Notes: generated by a model not told the origin, from the letters alone. Positions 1-10,063 are shown, counted from the stretch's first letter. The stretch is 42,585 nucleotides of DNA from Antrodiella citrinella (GCA_004802725.1 SGPM01000198.1:1-42585), one strand, 5' to 3'. Numbers and translations are program-made.

Positions 1-1500
1 GCAAGGCTCGGGAAAATCGGCTAGAGAAACATATTACTTCAGTGAGGTGTTCCTGCGGTGCCAAGTCACACACTCACCGATGTGGCTGTCGAGATCACTA
101 TCCAAAGTGACCGATTCGTCCTCAAGCTCGCGGACCTCGTTCGGCGAGACCAGAGCCTTGTAACGGTGGATATCTAGGGGAAAGCCATCAGTGACAAGAG
201 CGTCGACACCAAATAATATTGACCATACCTTCCAACAGCTTCTGCAAAGATTTGTTCTCCCAAAACTGTTTCGGAAAAGCTTTGAGCAAACCGTAAATCG
301 TGACCAAATACCCGCGGATGTCAACAAAATCCGAGGACTTCAACGCGATCCCCATGAGGTGCATGGCCACTACAAGAGCGTCAGCAAAAGCGAGAATGGT
401 CGTCCCCTGGATCGGGTATTCAAAACCGGACTGTCCGTCGGTGCGCTGACGTCGGACATTGCTGAACCGAGGAGCTGCGGAAATGAGATCATCCACTTGC
501 GAGGTCGGGCGAAACACAAACTCTATGTCGTCTGAATCTGTGAGAGGATTCCAAGCACGAAGTCCCGGCGGTGGGGGAGGAGAGCCTTCGGGACCTACAC
601 GCGTAGGTATGAAGTAGAAATTCCAGATTGCAGTGCGTTTTTTTGATATCTTGGTACGGCTTTGACGAACGATGAACTCCAAGAGTGCATTTCGGTGCTG
701 GTATTCAAGTTCGCGATCTCCGCGTCGCTTGAGTTGAGCGCAGAGGCGTAAGCCATGCAAGCACGCTTCGACGTATTTCGGAAAACCACCAATTTTGGCA
801 TCCGCGTCTCTGCTGAAGAGTCGCAATGAGAGAATGCAGTCAACAGCTTTGACAATGATAAAATGGAAAAAGGGGCGCTTACTATAGCATTTCCACCGTG
901 GAGATGTCGGCCTTAGCGTTAATCGTAACTTTGTCGACAGTGGCACCGTCAAACAGCTTGTTGTAAGGGTTTCTGGAGACGAATAAAGAGGAATGTTTCA
1001 GAGATGAGCTGCAATGGTGAAACATCACGGTTAGGAGAATTATGGCGCGGCTGAGCTATGCCACCGACAGCTGAGGTCTCGACGATGCCAACGACGGATC
1101 TTCCGCTGGTGCTTGCATTTCCACTGCGTCGTCAGTGTCCATGTTGCGTACACTGTGTCAGTGTCATAAGTCAGGGTTTGACGACAAGACATCCATTCAT
1201 GAGTGTTCCGTACCTCTCAACGACAGTCAGATGGTTGTCGCCCGAGGAGAGTTCGGGAGCAAAGACAGCCACTACGCTATCCGGATTCTCTCCACGACCA
1301 CGAGCGAGGATGGCAGAGAGATGATTGAGAATTTTCATGTTCTTTTTTCCAGTACCAGAGGATCCGTGCGATCCCTTAGCGGAGACCTGGTTAATATTGT
1401 TGACCGAGGAGTCCCAACCAGGGTTTTTGGGATGCAATTGGTGATGTGCGAGGAGACATGAGAGTAACCAGACACGAAAATGGACACCATCGGCATTCAT
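1..1500 (-). CDS. OTT_1508-like deaminase family protein, copy A (partial, runs off window)
   Basis: This is the N-terminal and middle part of a multi-exon gene whose 3' end, including the catalytic domain, lies outside the window. The first in-frame ATG is at 1500. Exons read through a Gly/Ser/Lys-rich stretch (GSSGTGKK), a segment with LSSGDNHLTVVERYG, a block around FDGATVDKVTINAK, then AKIGGFPKYVEACLHGLRL and TDGQSGFEYPIQG, and end near RYKALVSPNEVRELEDES. Family assignment comes from copy B, which is collinear and keeps the deaminase motifs. The start lies about 163 bp from the divergently transcribed MnSOD pseudogene, as in copy B. No disabling change was seen in the visible part. Exon borders are approximate. 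The role is inferred from the family: predicted zinc-dependent nucleotide or nucleic-acid deaminase. Confidence 0.6.
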
Positions 1501-1663
1501 GATGGACACGACGGAAGTAAGGAAAGAAGTGCGATTTTAATTTTGTAGTTGACTGATCAGTGGAGGAGATAAATTGGCGCCCCTAATGCGGATGTCAACG
1601 GCTGAGTCAGCGCTCAACCCTCTCTGCTCATCGTCGACCTCGACGTCCGACCCTCTAAACACG
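1501..1663. promoter_or_regulatory. Divergent intergenic region, deaminase copy A / MnSOD pseudogene
   Basis: About 163 bp separate the two divergent start codons, so the region must have held both promoters. It aligns with the corresponding region at 8978-9147, sharing AGTGCGATTT, TGATCAGTGG and ACGGCTGAGT. At 1601-1611 it contains the palindrome GCTGAGTCAGC with an AP-1/Yap-type core TGAGTCA. That site is interrupted by one extra T in the other copy (9081-9092). Binding is inferred from sequence only. Confidence 0.4.
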
Positions 1664-2523
1664 ATGAGCATCCTCTCTTTCGCCCGATCGGCCACCCGCG
1701 CCCGTTTCTCAGCCACCGCCGCCATCCGCTCCTCTGCTGCTAGCGTACACACTCTCCCCAAGCTTGACTATGCCTATGACGTCCGTCAATACTTACCTTC
1801 CTCTCACTCATGCTGACGCTCTCCACAGGCCCTCGAACCCCATATCTCTGGAGAGATTATGACCTTACACCACACCAAACATCACCAGACATATGTCAAC
1901 GGTCTCAACGCTGTCGAAGACGCGTACGTCAAGACCGACTCGACGAAGGACAGAATCAAGCTCCAAGCTGCTCTCAAGTTCAATGGTGGAGGTGTGTTCA
2001 AGCGTCTCTACATTCTACAGTAACTCAATTCATCTAATCGCAGGACACATCAACCACTCGCTTCTCTGGAAGAACCCGGGGCGGAGGGCAGCCTCCACGA
2101 CAGCCCCTTAAAAGTGGCCATTGAACGCTACTTCGGCTCTCTGGGCAGTACGTCAACTTCTGGCTTGTTCATTTCGTCCTTCTGAGGATGTTTTAGAGCT
2201 CAAAGATAAGATGAACACGACCACTGCAGCTATCCAAGGTTCTGGCTGGGGATGGCTCGGATACAAGATCCGCTCCTCTGTACGTCTCCGTCGTCTCACT
2301 CTGTATCCTATTCTTTATACATCCACAGCACATGTTCCCATTGTGGGTATCGACATTTGGGAACACACGTTCTACCTTCAGTACAAGAACGTCAAACCTG
2401 ACGTACGTTTCTTATCCCTGATTCGGACGCGCTACTAATATGTGTTTGTAGTACTTGAATGCTATCTGGAACGTTGTCAACTTCAAGGAGGCCGAGGCGC
2501 GTCTCGTCGAGGCATCCAACTAG
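1664..2523 (+). pseudogene. Mn-superoxide dismutase pseudogene (copy 1)
   Basis: This is collinear with the intact MnSOD at 9148-10063, exon for exon, from the mitochondrial presequence ([14 protein letters not shown]) to the final exon ending in TAG at 2521-2523. Two deletions break it. About 13 nt are missing after the HINHSLLWKN metal-ligand exon (near 2075-2090), and about 43 nt are missing after GWGWLGY (near 2262). Neither is a multiple of three. The His, Asp and His ligand regions (LHHTKHH, GHINHS, GIDIWEH) can still be recognised but no longer share one frame. It lies in the left copy of the 7.5-kb duplicated segment. Confidence 0.9.
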
Positions 2524-2779
2524 AGCATTGCGTCCAAAATGATTTGCTTCACACCCACTGTATCATAGTATCTTCATGCAGTATGTTTTCACTTTGTTTT
2601 TGAATCCCTATTCCATCCGAGCGATCATGCGTGGTCATTGGCCAGAATATTGAACGCATTACTCAAGCTCCAGACAATGTTCGCCCCTTGGATGCCCGTT
2701 CCGGATCGGATAATCTGATGAGGATATCGCATCTTCGGAAAAATGTGTGAATATATACATTGCCTCAAGTATCTCGACC

Positions 2780-3073
2780 ATGGCCGACCCAACAAAGCAA
2801 GAGCGCCCTTGTCCTCCACCCCGGGTACATTTCACTCATAATTTTCACTCATTGCAGTCTCGCATCGATGACTACGCCACGCGTAGAAGCAACCACGACA
2901 CTACCGCCTCCGGCTTTAGGTCTGAGCTCAGCGTTCTGAGTATCTCTCTCGACGGCGTCGAGACCTGGGACAATAAAGAAGAAATCTTGGCGATAATAAC
3001 TGGCCAAAACAGGTCAAGAAATGCCGCTGCATCGAACGACGTAGGTTCGACTGAAGGTACTGTACATATCTAG
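2780..3073 (+). pseudogene. NLR 5' exon remnant
   Basis: The frame starts MADPTKQ, continues through FTHNFHSLQS, LSISLDGVETW and EEILAI to STEG, and then meets a stop. It matches the first exon of the NLR at 10351 (MADPAKQ, FTHNVYTLQS, MSISLDALDIW, EEILAM, SAEG) over its whole length. Homology ends at the position of the first intron of that gene, and nothing like the NACHT region follows. It is therefore the truncated right edge of the left duplication copy. It could still be expressed as a short orphan protein of about 97 aa, but there is no evidence for that. Confidence 0.75.
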
Positions 3074-3431
3074 CCTTCGGATACCGTCGAATCTCAACAA
3101 GAGATTACATGAACCATGAGTTGTCCATTCTGAAACATTGGGCTCGTGTTGTTTACAGGACCAACCTGGATCATCTTAAGCTTACGGTGCCACAATAGTG
3201 GCCACGACATGGTTCTGCTTTCGTTCTTCTAGTTGCGCCTTGTTACTATACTATCGCCAAGCGGCCTGAGATATATCTTACGTCATACAGTCCATATAAG
3301 TAGTCTCAGGGTGGCACTACATTTTTCACAATTGAACACTCTGGTACTATCGTGCGTCCTCAATTCCTCTCTTGATATCTGTACCTCCTGCCCTCAAGTC
3401 ATTACAGAGCCATTAGAGACAATCGAAGACC

Positions 3432-3960
3432 ATGGAATATCCGGAAACAATGGAGTATTCAGAATATCTGGAACTGATAAACGGAGACCGGTCTGAATCG
3501 CCGCCACCTCGCTACAAACTCGAGTTGGCGGGAGGATACATTCTGCCTGTCAAAGCGGTTGCTCAGTACTTCTGCCGTGAGTATCCCGAGTTTGATCCTC
3601 CAATAACGGACCTCGAATGGAGGGATATGGCGTTGGATGCATGCGAAAGATGGGGAAACCAGTCTGGGTCAAGTATTTTGGCTTGGCGGCGGAGGGATTG
3701 GACAACTTCACTCATGGTCATCACTCATTATGAGGTGTTTGACCCGAGGTTTGACCCATGGGTGAAGGGGCCGGAGCCGCTGGACAGGGCGGATTGGCCG
3801 ACGGTGTTCGAGGAGAATGAGTTCGACTGGGAGGTGAAGGCTAAGATCAAGGAGTGGTTAGGTACGTCTCATCTCAGAGATGCTGACCTCGTTGACCAAC
3901 TGAAACCATCTCGCAGACTTTGATGCGACATTCGACACGTGTGTGACTGGACTAGTATGA
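3432..3960 (+). CDS. Hypothetical protein, two exons
   Basis: An open frame starts at ATG 3432. Exon 1 runs 3432-3861, an intron with GTACGT donor and CGCAG acceptor spans 3862-3916, and exon 2 (3917-3960) ends in TGA, giving 157 aa. Without splicing the frame reads on into the intron for a few residues. The protein is acidic and rich in Trp and aromatic residues, with a Pro-rich patch near residue 20 (ESPPPRYKLE). It has no signal peptide, no membrane segment and no motif I recognise. It sits in the unduplicated spacer between the left duplication copy and the mosaic region. Function unknown. Confidence 0.55.
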
Positions 3961-4070
3961 GCGCGGGGTCGGGACTCGCGACTACATACTACTTCTGTTC
4001 GTCGTTGCACCCCTCAATCCTCACAATACCATCTATATTCTGGACGCTAAGCGTAAACTAGGTGACTGAA

Positions 4071-4320
4071 ATGGAAACGCTGTCAAACTCTGAGCACGCT
4101 GAACGACAGAAACGACAATCGCGTCTTGTCAAGCAGTTGCGTGCGTAGTGACTTGGGGTGAATGGCTTCTTCGCATTAATATTGTAGGTCTTCAATCAGT
4201 GAATCTCATACTTTCGACATCGTTCTTCAGCGCGCAGACAGATTTGGACTTGCCTAGAATTGTCGTTACCGGTGGTCAGAGCTCTGGAAAGTCGAGTGTG
4301 GTGGAAACAATATCAGGGAC
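4071..4320 (+). pseudogene. Dynamin-family GTPase 5' fragment
   Basis: A short coding region begins at ATG 4071 (METLSNSEHAERQK). After one probable intron it reaches TDLDLPRIVVTGGQSSGKSS at 4240-4299, then VVETISG. This is the conserved start of a dynamin-type GTPase domain, with P-loop GQSSGKSS. After ISG the sequence stops matching dynamin and becomes homologous to an F-box-family gene. Dynamins are normally over 600 aa, so only the first exons survive. Whether the missing part exists elsewhere cannot be seen here. Confidence 0.7.
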
Positions 4321-5460
4321 CTCAGCTGCACCCTTGTTTCTCGTGCATGGCTCCCTCGGAGTCGCTTCCATCTCTATAACAGCGTGAATCTGTATTCTCA
4401 CAAAACACTCCTGTCGTTCGCTTTACTTCTTTCATTGACACCCCAATATGCGATTCTACCACACTCGCTGACTATCTGGGCCAGAGACTCCAGAACGGAC
4501 GACGCGTGGGTCGCTTTCGTCCCTTTGATGCTCCCTCCACTCCCGAACCTCTCACATTTCGAAATTCGCGGTTTCGACCTCGGGTATCAACATCCTTCAT
4601 TCTTCAGAGCATATAGCAAGTTTATGCTCGCCACTGCACAGTCAACATCTCCTATCACAGTTTCTACCAGGTCGCACGTCTAGCCTGGGCAGTCCACGCA
4701 TCCGAACTGGTGCTCGACTCTCATTCCCTTTACCTCGTCGCTTCCCCCGATGTCCTTGCATACTCGATATCGCTACGTAATGTCGTCTTGGGATTGGATC
4801 CTTGCGTGCCCCAATCTGACGTTCTGCTCCCTTGATGCGGACATCAATCTTGGAGAGACCGACAGCATCTTGTTAACACCCTTCTCGCCGCCCAATGAGC
4901 ACGTCTGGTCTCGTGTGTGTGGCGTGATTCGGTCCATGTCTTCTCGTCCGATGCATGGCGCGAAAATGACGATTCGGGTGGGGTTCGTGCATATCGTGAT
5001 GTCTGTAGGGTCTCAAGGTGTGTCGCAGTTTCTCTGGACTGAATCACAAGATCTGATCTGCGTTCTGCAGACCATCAGCCAATGTTGCGCGTACACTTGG
5101 ACGCGACTCATACTTTGCACTCCCTGACCACAATGACGAAAACTCTGCCTCTACTTTCCTCCTGTGGCATCCCCAACGTCGATTTGGGTTTTGAAGAGGT
5201 TAGATGGGCTAACGATGACGAGCCGTTGGAGGCATGGCAGGCTGTGGATGCCGTTCTGTCACGTCACTACCCCTTCCTCCGTCACCTCAACGTATCACAC
5301 CCGAAAAGCTACTACCGACCAGGAGCTACGTGTATATTCAACCGATACATGTTTCCGCATGCAATCGCAAGGGGCGTCCTCAGGACCAAATGCACGAATG
5401 CAGGGTGTATTCATAAGTCCCGGTGAGCAGATAAACTCACTCGTTGGTACTGTTTCTTTG
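4321..5460 (+). pseudogene. F-box-like gene remnant (paralogue of the 18.3-kb gene)
   Basis: Homology to the gene at 18287-19573 starts abruptly at CTCAGCTGC (4321; 18383 in the paralogue). It runs through WVAFVPLMLPPLPNLSHFEI, YQHPSFFRAYSKF, the WDWILACPNLTFC block and the last exon (FNRYMFPHAIARGVL, CTNAGC), and into the 3' untranslated region up to 5460. The N-terminal F-box start is missing. The frame is broken by several indels and stops, for example after 4380 and near 4680. It is more diverged than the block that follows it. Confidence 0.8.
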
Positions 5461-5573
5461 CCTGAGACCGGGCCGTTTCCCGGTTTATCTTTGGTATAGA
5501 TCATATCCTCGTCCGCACGAATATGAAGGTGGCGTACGTATCCGCATACGCTGGGTGTCGCGTTGAAAAAAGG
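5461..5573. repeat. 112-bp near-identical block copied from the F-box-like gene at 24.5 kb
   Basis: The block from CCTGAGACCGGGCC to GTTGAAAAAAGG matches 24529-24640 in the same orientation. I see one base substitution (G for A at 5475) and one extra A in a homopolymer. In the donor it is part of an exon on the minus strand (encoding DEDMIYTKDKPGNG). Here it joins the 3' flank of an F-box remnant to the inside of a monooxygenase intron. Confidence 0.9.
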
Positions 5574-6365
5574 TTCACATTCTCCTGGCTGCTGTCATGC
5601 AACTACGCGCCAAACGATGACGTCTAGGAAGCTGATCGACTNACCTTCACGCCGTTGGGTACAAGACCAATATGGGTGAAGATGACAGTGGNTTATTCTG
5701 GTCTGCTCTGAAGCGGGGTNNCAGATACTACCTAGGTGCGCAACATATCCCACCCGTCAAAATCTCCCTATTTACCTACTCGCGTGATAGACNTCGGTGC
5801 ATGCCAAATGATCGTNGACGGCAAGATCAAGCTCAAAAACGACGCGCAANTAGAACGGTACACGCCCACCGGTCTACAATTCTCCAACGGCAGCACCGTA
5901 GAAGCAGACGTCGTCCTTTTTGCCACAAGGTATGTACGGTCTACAATTCCATCTCGAGAGGTTTCTCAATCTCTGGATAGGTTTGGTGACCCACGTGACT
6001 CTATCCGCCTCATTGTAGGTGATGGCATCGCAGACCGGATCCTGAGGGTGTTTGGCCTTAACGAAGAAGGCGAAATCAGTGGTTGTTGGAGGGAGCTTGG
6101 TACGGACGGTCTATGGTATACAGTCGGTTCGTTGCGTATATCCGATTCCTCTGATGATGATACTGAAATCTCTGTAAGGTAACTTCGCTTTGTCGAGGTT
6201 CTTCTCAAAGCACCTTGCTCTTCGTACGTTTGTCTCAAGTCTTGTATTATTATGCTACTCACCGAGTCTCCGACCGTAGAGATCAAGGCACACCAGGAGG
6301 GGATATTTGGCACACGGTATTCGGCACCGTACGAGTATTGACCGCGAACGCGATGTGGTTTAGAC
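5574..6365 (+). pseudogene. Flavin monooxygenase C-terminal remnant
   Basis: This is homologous to 33347-34150. It begins inside intron 7 of the intact monooxygenase and covers exons 8 to 12 with their introns, ending about 30 bp beyond the stop. Recognisable blocks are GYKTNMGEDDS, LKRGxRYYLG, RYTPTGLQFSNGSTVEADVV, GCWRELGTDGLWY and the tail near GIFGTRYSAPY. The Gly of the ATG(F/Y) motif is changed (GCC ACA AGG instead of GCC ACA GGG). The N-terminal two thirds, including the first dinucleotide-binding motif, are absent. Several Ns occur here. Confidence 0.9.
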
Positions 6366-6489
6366 AACAAATGTAGATAAACCAGAGTTTGCCTTTTCGT
6401 ATATCGTGAGATACTTGACCAGTAGTCGAACTGACTCGAACAACATGTGGAAGACGAATGGTTGAGGCCATGGATGGGCGGAAGGGTAT

Positions 6490-6748
6490 CTCAAACNGTA
6501 GTGCGTCGAACGCTCCACTTCTGCGGGCTTCTATCCATTGTCTTTCATTCATGTATACTCTGTTACAATATCTACGTCCTACCAATTCGCCATTACTACT
6601 ATCTGGAGGTGGCACACGACGGCGTAATTGCAAAGTGGGAAGACTTCGTGACTGTTGCAAGACNGATGATACATCCGACACNTCAGCAGATGGAAAAGAG
6701 CTGATTAGCAACGACACGTACCTTGATAGCAGGAATGTACAAAAGTGA
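6490..6748. repeat. Inverted copy of deaminase 3' flank
   Basis: This stretch aligns with the reverse complement of about 31060-31320, the downstream flank of deaminase copy C. Shared stretches include CATTACTACTA, CATCCGAC, TCAGCAGATG and GAGCTGATTAG. It shows that the inverted duplication of copies B and C includes at least 250 bp beyond the coding region. No separate gene is evident. Confidence 0.75.
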
Positions 6749-8977
6749 TCAAGGACCCTCAGGAGCACTGAGAATCTCGTTAAAATCTTCGAAGTCATAT
6801 CCTGGGAAGAGATCGGCCTCTGAATCCGAACTCGCTGGTGATGTTGCCGTGCTCTTTGGAACAGGTGTCACGAACATGCGAACGAGTGACTCCACCAACA
6901 CAGTCTCTAGTTGGAGAAGAACGTTTGCAGGGAGCCACGTNGGGGGGATCCAAGCCGAGTACACACTGTGGCTACCCGGCAGACTGATATCCAGATTATG
7001 CTCCTCTCTGAGTATCTTGCCAAGCGCGTAGCAGAGAGGGCAACACTTTTTGGACACACCGATGCAATGCTCCGTCTATAGAATAATATGACACGGATCA
7101 ATCGATACTGCAAGCATGAGGAACCTTAGAAAGGAACCTACAGAAGCAGAGATGGACACNGGCGTGAAAACATCGCGAATTTCCGGTGGTGCATGCGTAG
7201 CAGCACCGGGATAAATCGAGGCCATGATGATCGCTTCGCAATGACAAGCCCCGCCCATCGTTTTGAGCGCACCGACGTCCAATTGAGAGATGACGTCTTT
7301 TTCGATGAGCCCAGCAGCTTCCCACAACCCGATAACCTTCGTGACCTCAGTAGAAANATCCGATTGTTCGANGACGGGTGACTTGAGGCTAATCATGTGG
7401 ACCGTGAAAGGCACTTCAGANCGGAAGATAGTCCGTTTGACCAAGAATTGGGTCCCGAAGTAGATGACGGTGAGCGAGGCAAATGTTCGCAAAAATCGTC
7501 TGCAAGGCTCGGGAAAGTCGGCTAGAGAAACATATTACTTCAGTGAGATGTCCGTGCGGTGCCAAGTCACACACTCACCGATGTGGCTGTCGAGATCACT
7601 ATCCAAAGTGACCGATTCGTCCTCAAGCTCGCGGACCTCGTTCGGCGAGACCAGAGCCTTGTAACGGTGGATATCTAGGGGAAAGCAATCAGTGACAAGA
7701 GCGTCGACACCAAATAATATTGACCATACCTTCCAACAGCTTCTGCAAAGATTTGTTCTCCCAAAACTGTCTTGGAAAAGCTTTGAGCAAACCGTAAATC
7801 GTAACCAAGTACCCGCAGATATCAACAAAATCCGAGGACTTCAACGCGGTCTCCATAAGTTGCATGGCCCCTACAAGAGCGTCAGCAAAAGCGAGAATGG
7901 TCGTCCCCTGGATCGGGTATTCAAAACCGGACTGTCCGTCGGTGCGCTGACGTCGGACATTGCTGAATCGAGGAACTTTTGAAATGATGACATCAATTTG
8001 CGGGGTCGGGCGAAACACAAACTCTATGTCGTCTGAATCTGTGAGAGGGTTCCAAGCACGAAGTCCCGGCGGTGGGGGAGGGTCNTTGGGACCTGCACCC
8101 GTAGGTATGAAGTAGTATTTCCAGATTGCAGTGCGTTTTCTTGATATCTTGGTACGGCTTTGACGAACGAGGAATTCGAAGAGAGCACGCCGGTGCTGAT
8201 AATCGAGTTCGCGATCTCCGCGTCGCTTGAGTTGAGCGCAGAGGCGTAAGCCATGCAAGCACGCGTCGACGTATCTCGGAAAACCACCGCGTTTGGCGTC
8301 CACGTCTTTGCTAAGNGTCACGGGGAGAGGATGCAACCAACAGCTTTGATTAAATCGAAAAATGGGGGATGGGGTTCGCTTACTATAGCATTTCCACCAT
8401 GGAGATGTCGGCCTTTGCGCGGATTATAACTGTGTCCCTTCCATCCTGTATCTTGTTGTTGAAATTTCTGGTGACAAAGAATGAGGAAGGTTCCAGAGGC
8501 GAAGATAAGCTACAATAGTGCAACGCCACGGTCAGCAGAATATAGTGCGGCCGAGCTATGTCACGGACCCCGACGACGGCAACGACGGATCTTCAGCTGG
8601 TGCTTGCATTTCCCCTGCGTCGTCAGTGTCCATATGCCGTACACTGTGTCAGTGACATATGCAGTCAGATTTGACGACAAGACATCATTCATGAGGTATG
8701 TTCCGTACCTCTCAACGACAGTCAGATGGTTGTCGCCCGAGGAGAGTTCGGGGGCAAAGACGGCCACTACGCTATCCGGATGACGACCACGAGCGAGAAT
8801 GGCAGAGAGATGACTGACAATTTTCATGTGCTTCTTTCCAGTGCCAGAGGATCCATGAGATCCCTTAGCGGAGACCTGGTCAATATTGTTCACCGAGCAG
8901 TTTTTGGGTTGCATTTGGTGATGTGCGAGGAGACATGAGAGTAACCAGATACGCAAATGGACACCTTCGGCATCCAT
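6749..8977 (-). CDS. OTT_1508-like deaminase family protein, copy B (best preserved)
   Basis: This multi-exon gene starts at ATG 8977 (MDAEGVHLRIWLLSC) and ends at a stop at 6749. The N-terminal two thirds match copies A and C. The C-terminal domain holds the two signature motifs of the deaminase fold: GGACHCEAIIMASI (about 7240-7275), with His-x-Glu for zinc and proton transfer, and after an intron VSKKCCPLCYALGK (about 7020-7062), with a CxxC pair. Known members of the OTT_1508-like family are predicted zinc deaminases, common in Agaricomycetes; the substrate is not established. The C-terminus is acidic and Ser-rich. The start lies 170 bp from the divergent MnSOD. Several Ns fall in the exons, and exon borders are estimated by comparison of the three copies. 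It could be inactive if an N hides a lesion. Confidence 0.7.
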
Positions 8978-9147
8978 GGTGGACACAACGCAAGGAGGAG
9001 GAGGAGGGTATAATAAGGAAGGCGAATGATAGTTAGTAGTGCGATTTGATCAGTGGGGCGCGTAGATAGACGCCCTGACGGCTGAGTTCAGCGTTCAATC
9101 CTCTCTCCTCAATGTCATCGACCACGACGTCCGACCCTCTAAACACG
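8978..9147. promoter_or_regulatory. Divergent promoter region, deaminase copy B / MnSOD
   Basis: 170 bp between start codons serve two divergent genes. It contains GGTATAATAAGG (about 9007-9018), TGATCAGTGG and GCTGAGTTCAGC (9081-9092), the last being the interrupted form of the TGAGTCA palindrome seen at 1601-1611. Which transcript the TATA-like element serves cannot be told from sequence. Confidence 0.45.
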
Positions 9148-10063
9148 ATGAGCATCCTCTCTTTCGCCCGCTCGGCCACCCGCGCCCGTTTCTCAGCCAC
9201 CGCCGCCATCCGCTCCTCTGCCGCTAGCGTACATACTCTCCCCAAGCTTGACTATGCCTATGACGTTCGTCAACTCTCGCCTTCCACTCACTCATGCTGA
9301 CGCTCTCCGCAGGCCCTCGAACCCCATATCTCTGGAGAGATTATGACCTTGCACCACACCAAACATCATCAGACATATGTCAACGGTCTCAACGCTGCCG
9401 AAGACGCGTACGTCAAGACCGACTCGACGAAGGACAGAATCAAGCTCCAGGCTGCACTGAAGTTCAATGGTGGAGGTGCGTTCAAGCGTTTCAACAATTC
9501 TAAATTCTTCAATTCATCTTATCGTAGGACACATTAACCACTCGCTATTTTGGAAGAACCTCGCGCCTGCCACCCAGGGTGGAGGCCAGCTCCACGACGG
9601 CCCCCTCAAAGCTGCTATTGAACGCGACTTCGGCTCTCTGGGCAGTACGTCTCCTTCTGGCTTGTCCATTTCGCCTTTCGGAGAATGTTTCAGAGCTCAA
9701 GGAGAAGATGAACGCGACCACTGCAGCCATCCAAGGTTCTGGCTGGGGATGGCTCGGATACAACCAGGCCACCAAGAAGCTTGAAGTTGTGACCACCGCT
9801 AACCAAGACCCTCTCCTCTGTACGTCTCCGTCGTCTCACTTTGTATGCCTATTCTTACACATCCATAGCGCATGTTCCCATTGTGGGTATCGACATCTGG
9901 GAGCACGCGTTCTACCTCCAGTACAAGAACGTCAAGCCTGACGTACGTTTCTTATCCATGATTCGGACGCGCTACTAATATGTGTTTTTAGTACTTGAAT
10001 GCTATCTGGAACGTTGTCAACTTCAAGGAGGCCGAGACCCGTCTCGTCGAAGCAACCAAGTAG
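9148..10063 (+). CDS. SOD2: Mitochondrial Mn-superoxide dismutase
   Basis: The enzyme converts superoxide to oxygen and hydrogen peroxide in the mitochondrial matrix. Exons are 9148-9264, 9313-9475, 9528-9644, 9694-9819, 9869-9942 and 9992-10063 (TAG), all with GT-AG introns, giving 222 aa, the usual length. Residues 1-29 are a Ser/Arg/Ala-rich mitochondrial presequence. Metal ligands are visible: the His in MTLHHTKHH, the His in [13 protein letters not shown], and Asp and His in [16 protein letters not shown]. The GSGWGWLGY and Gln/Asn loop (ANQDPLL) are typical of the Mn form. A decayed copy lies 7.5 kb upstream. The start is shared-promoter distance from the deaminase on the other strand, so co-regulation is possible. 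No defects seen. Confidence 0.97.

Noticed and set aside
5966..6370. 134-aa minus-strand open frame over the monooxygenase remnant
   Set aside because: It is antisense to recognisable monooxygenase exons, and the intact locus shows the same shadow; no motif of its own.
4071..6748. Mosaic as a transposable element
   Set aside because: No transposase, reverse transcriptase, terminal repeats or target-site duplications were seen; each piece matches an ordinary gene in the window.
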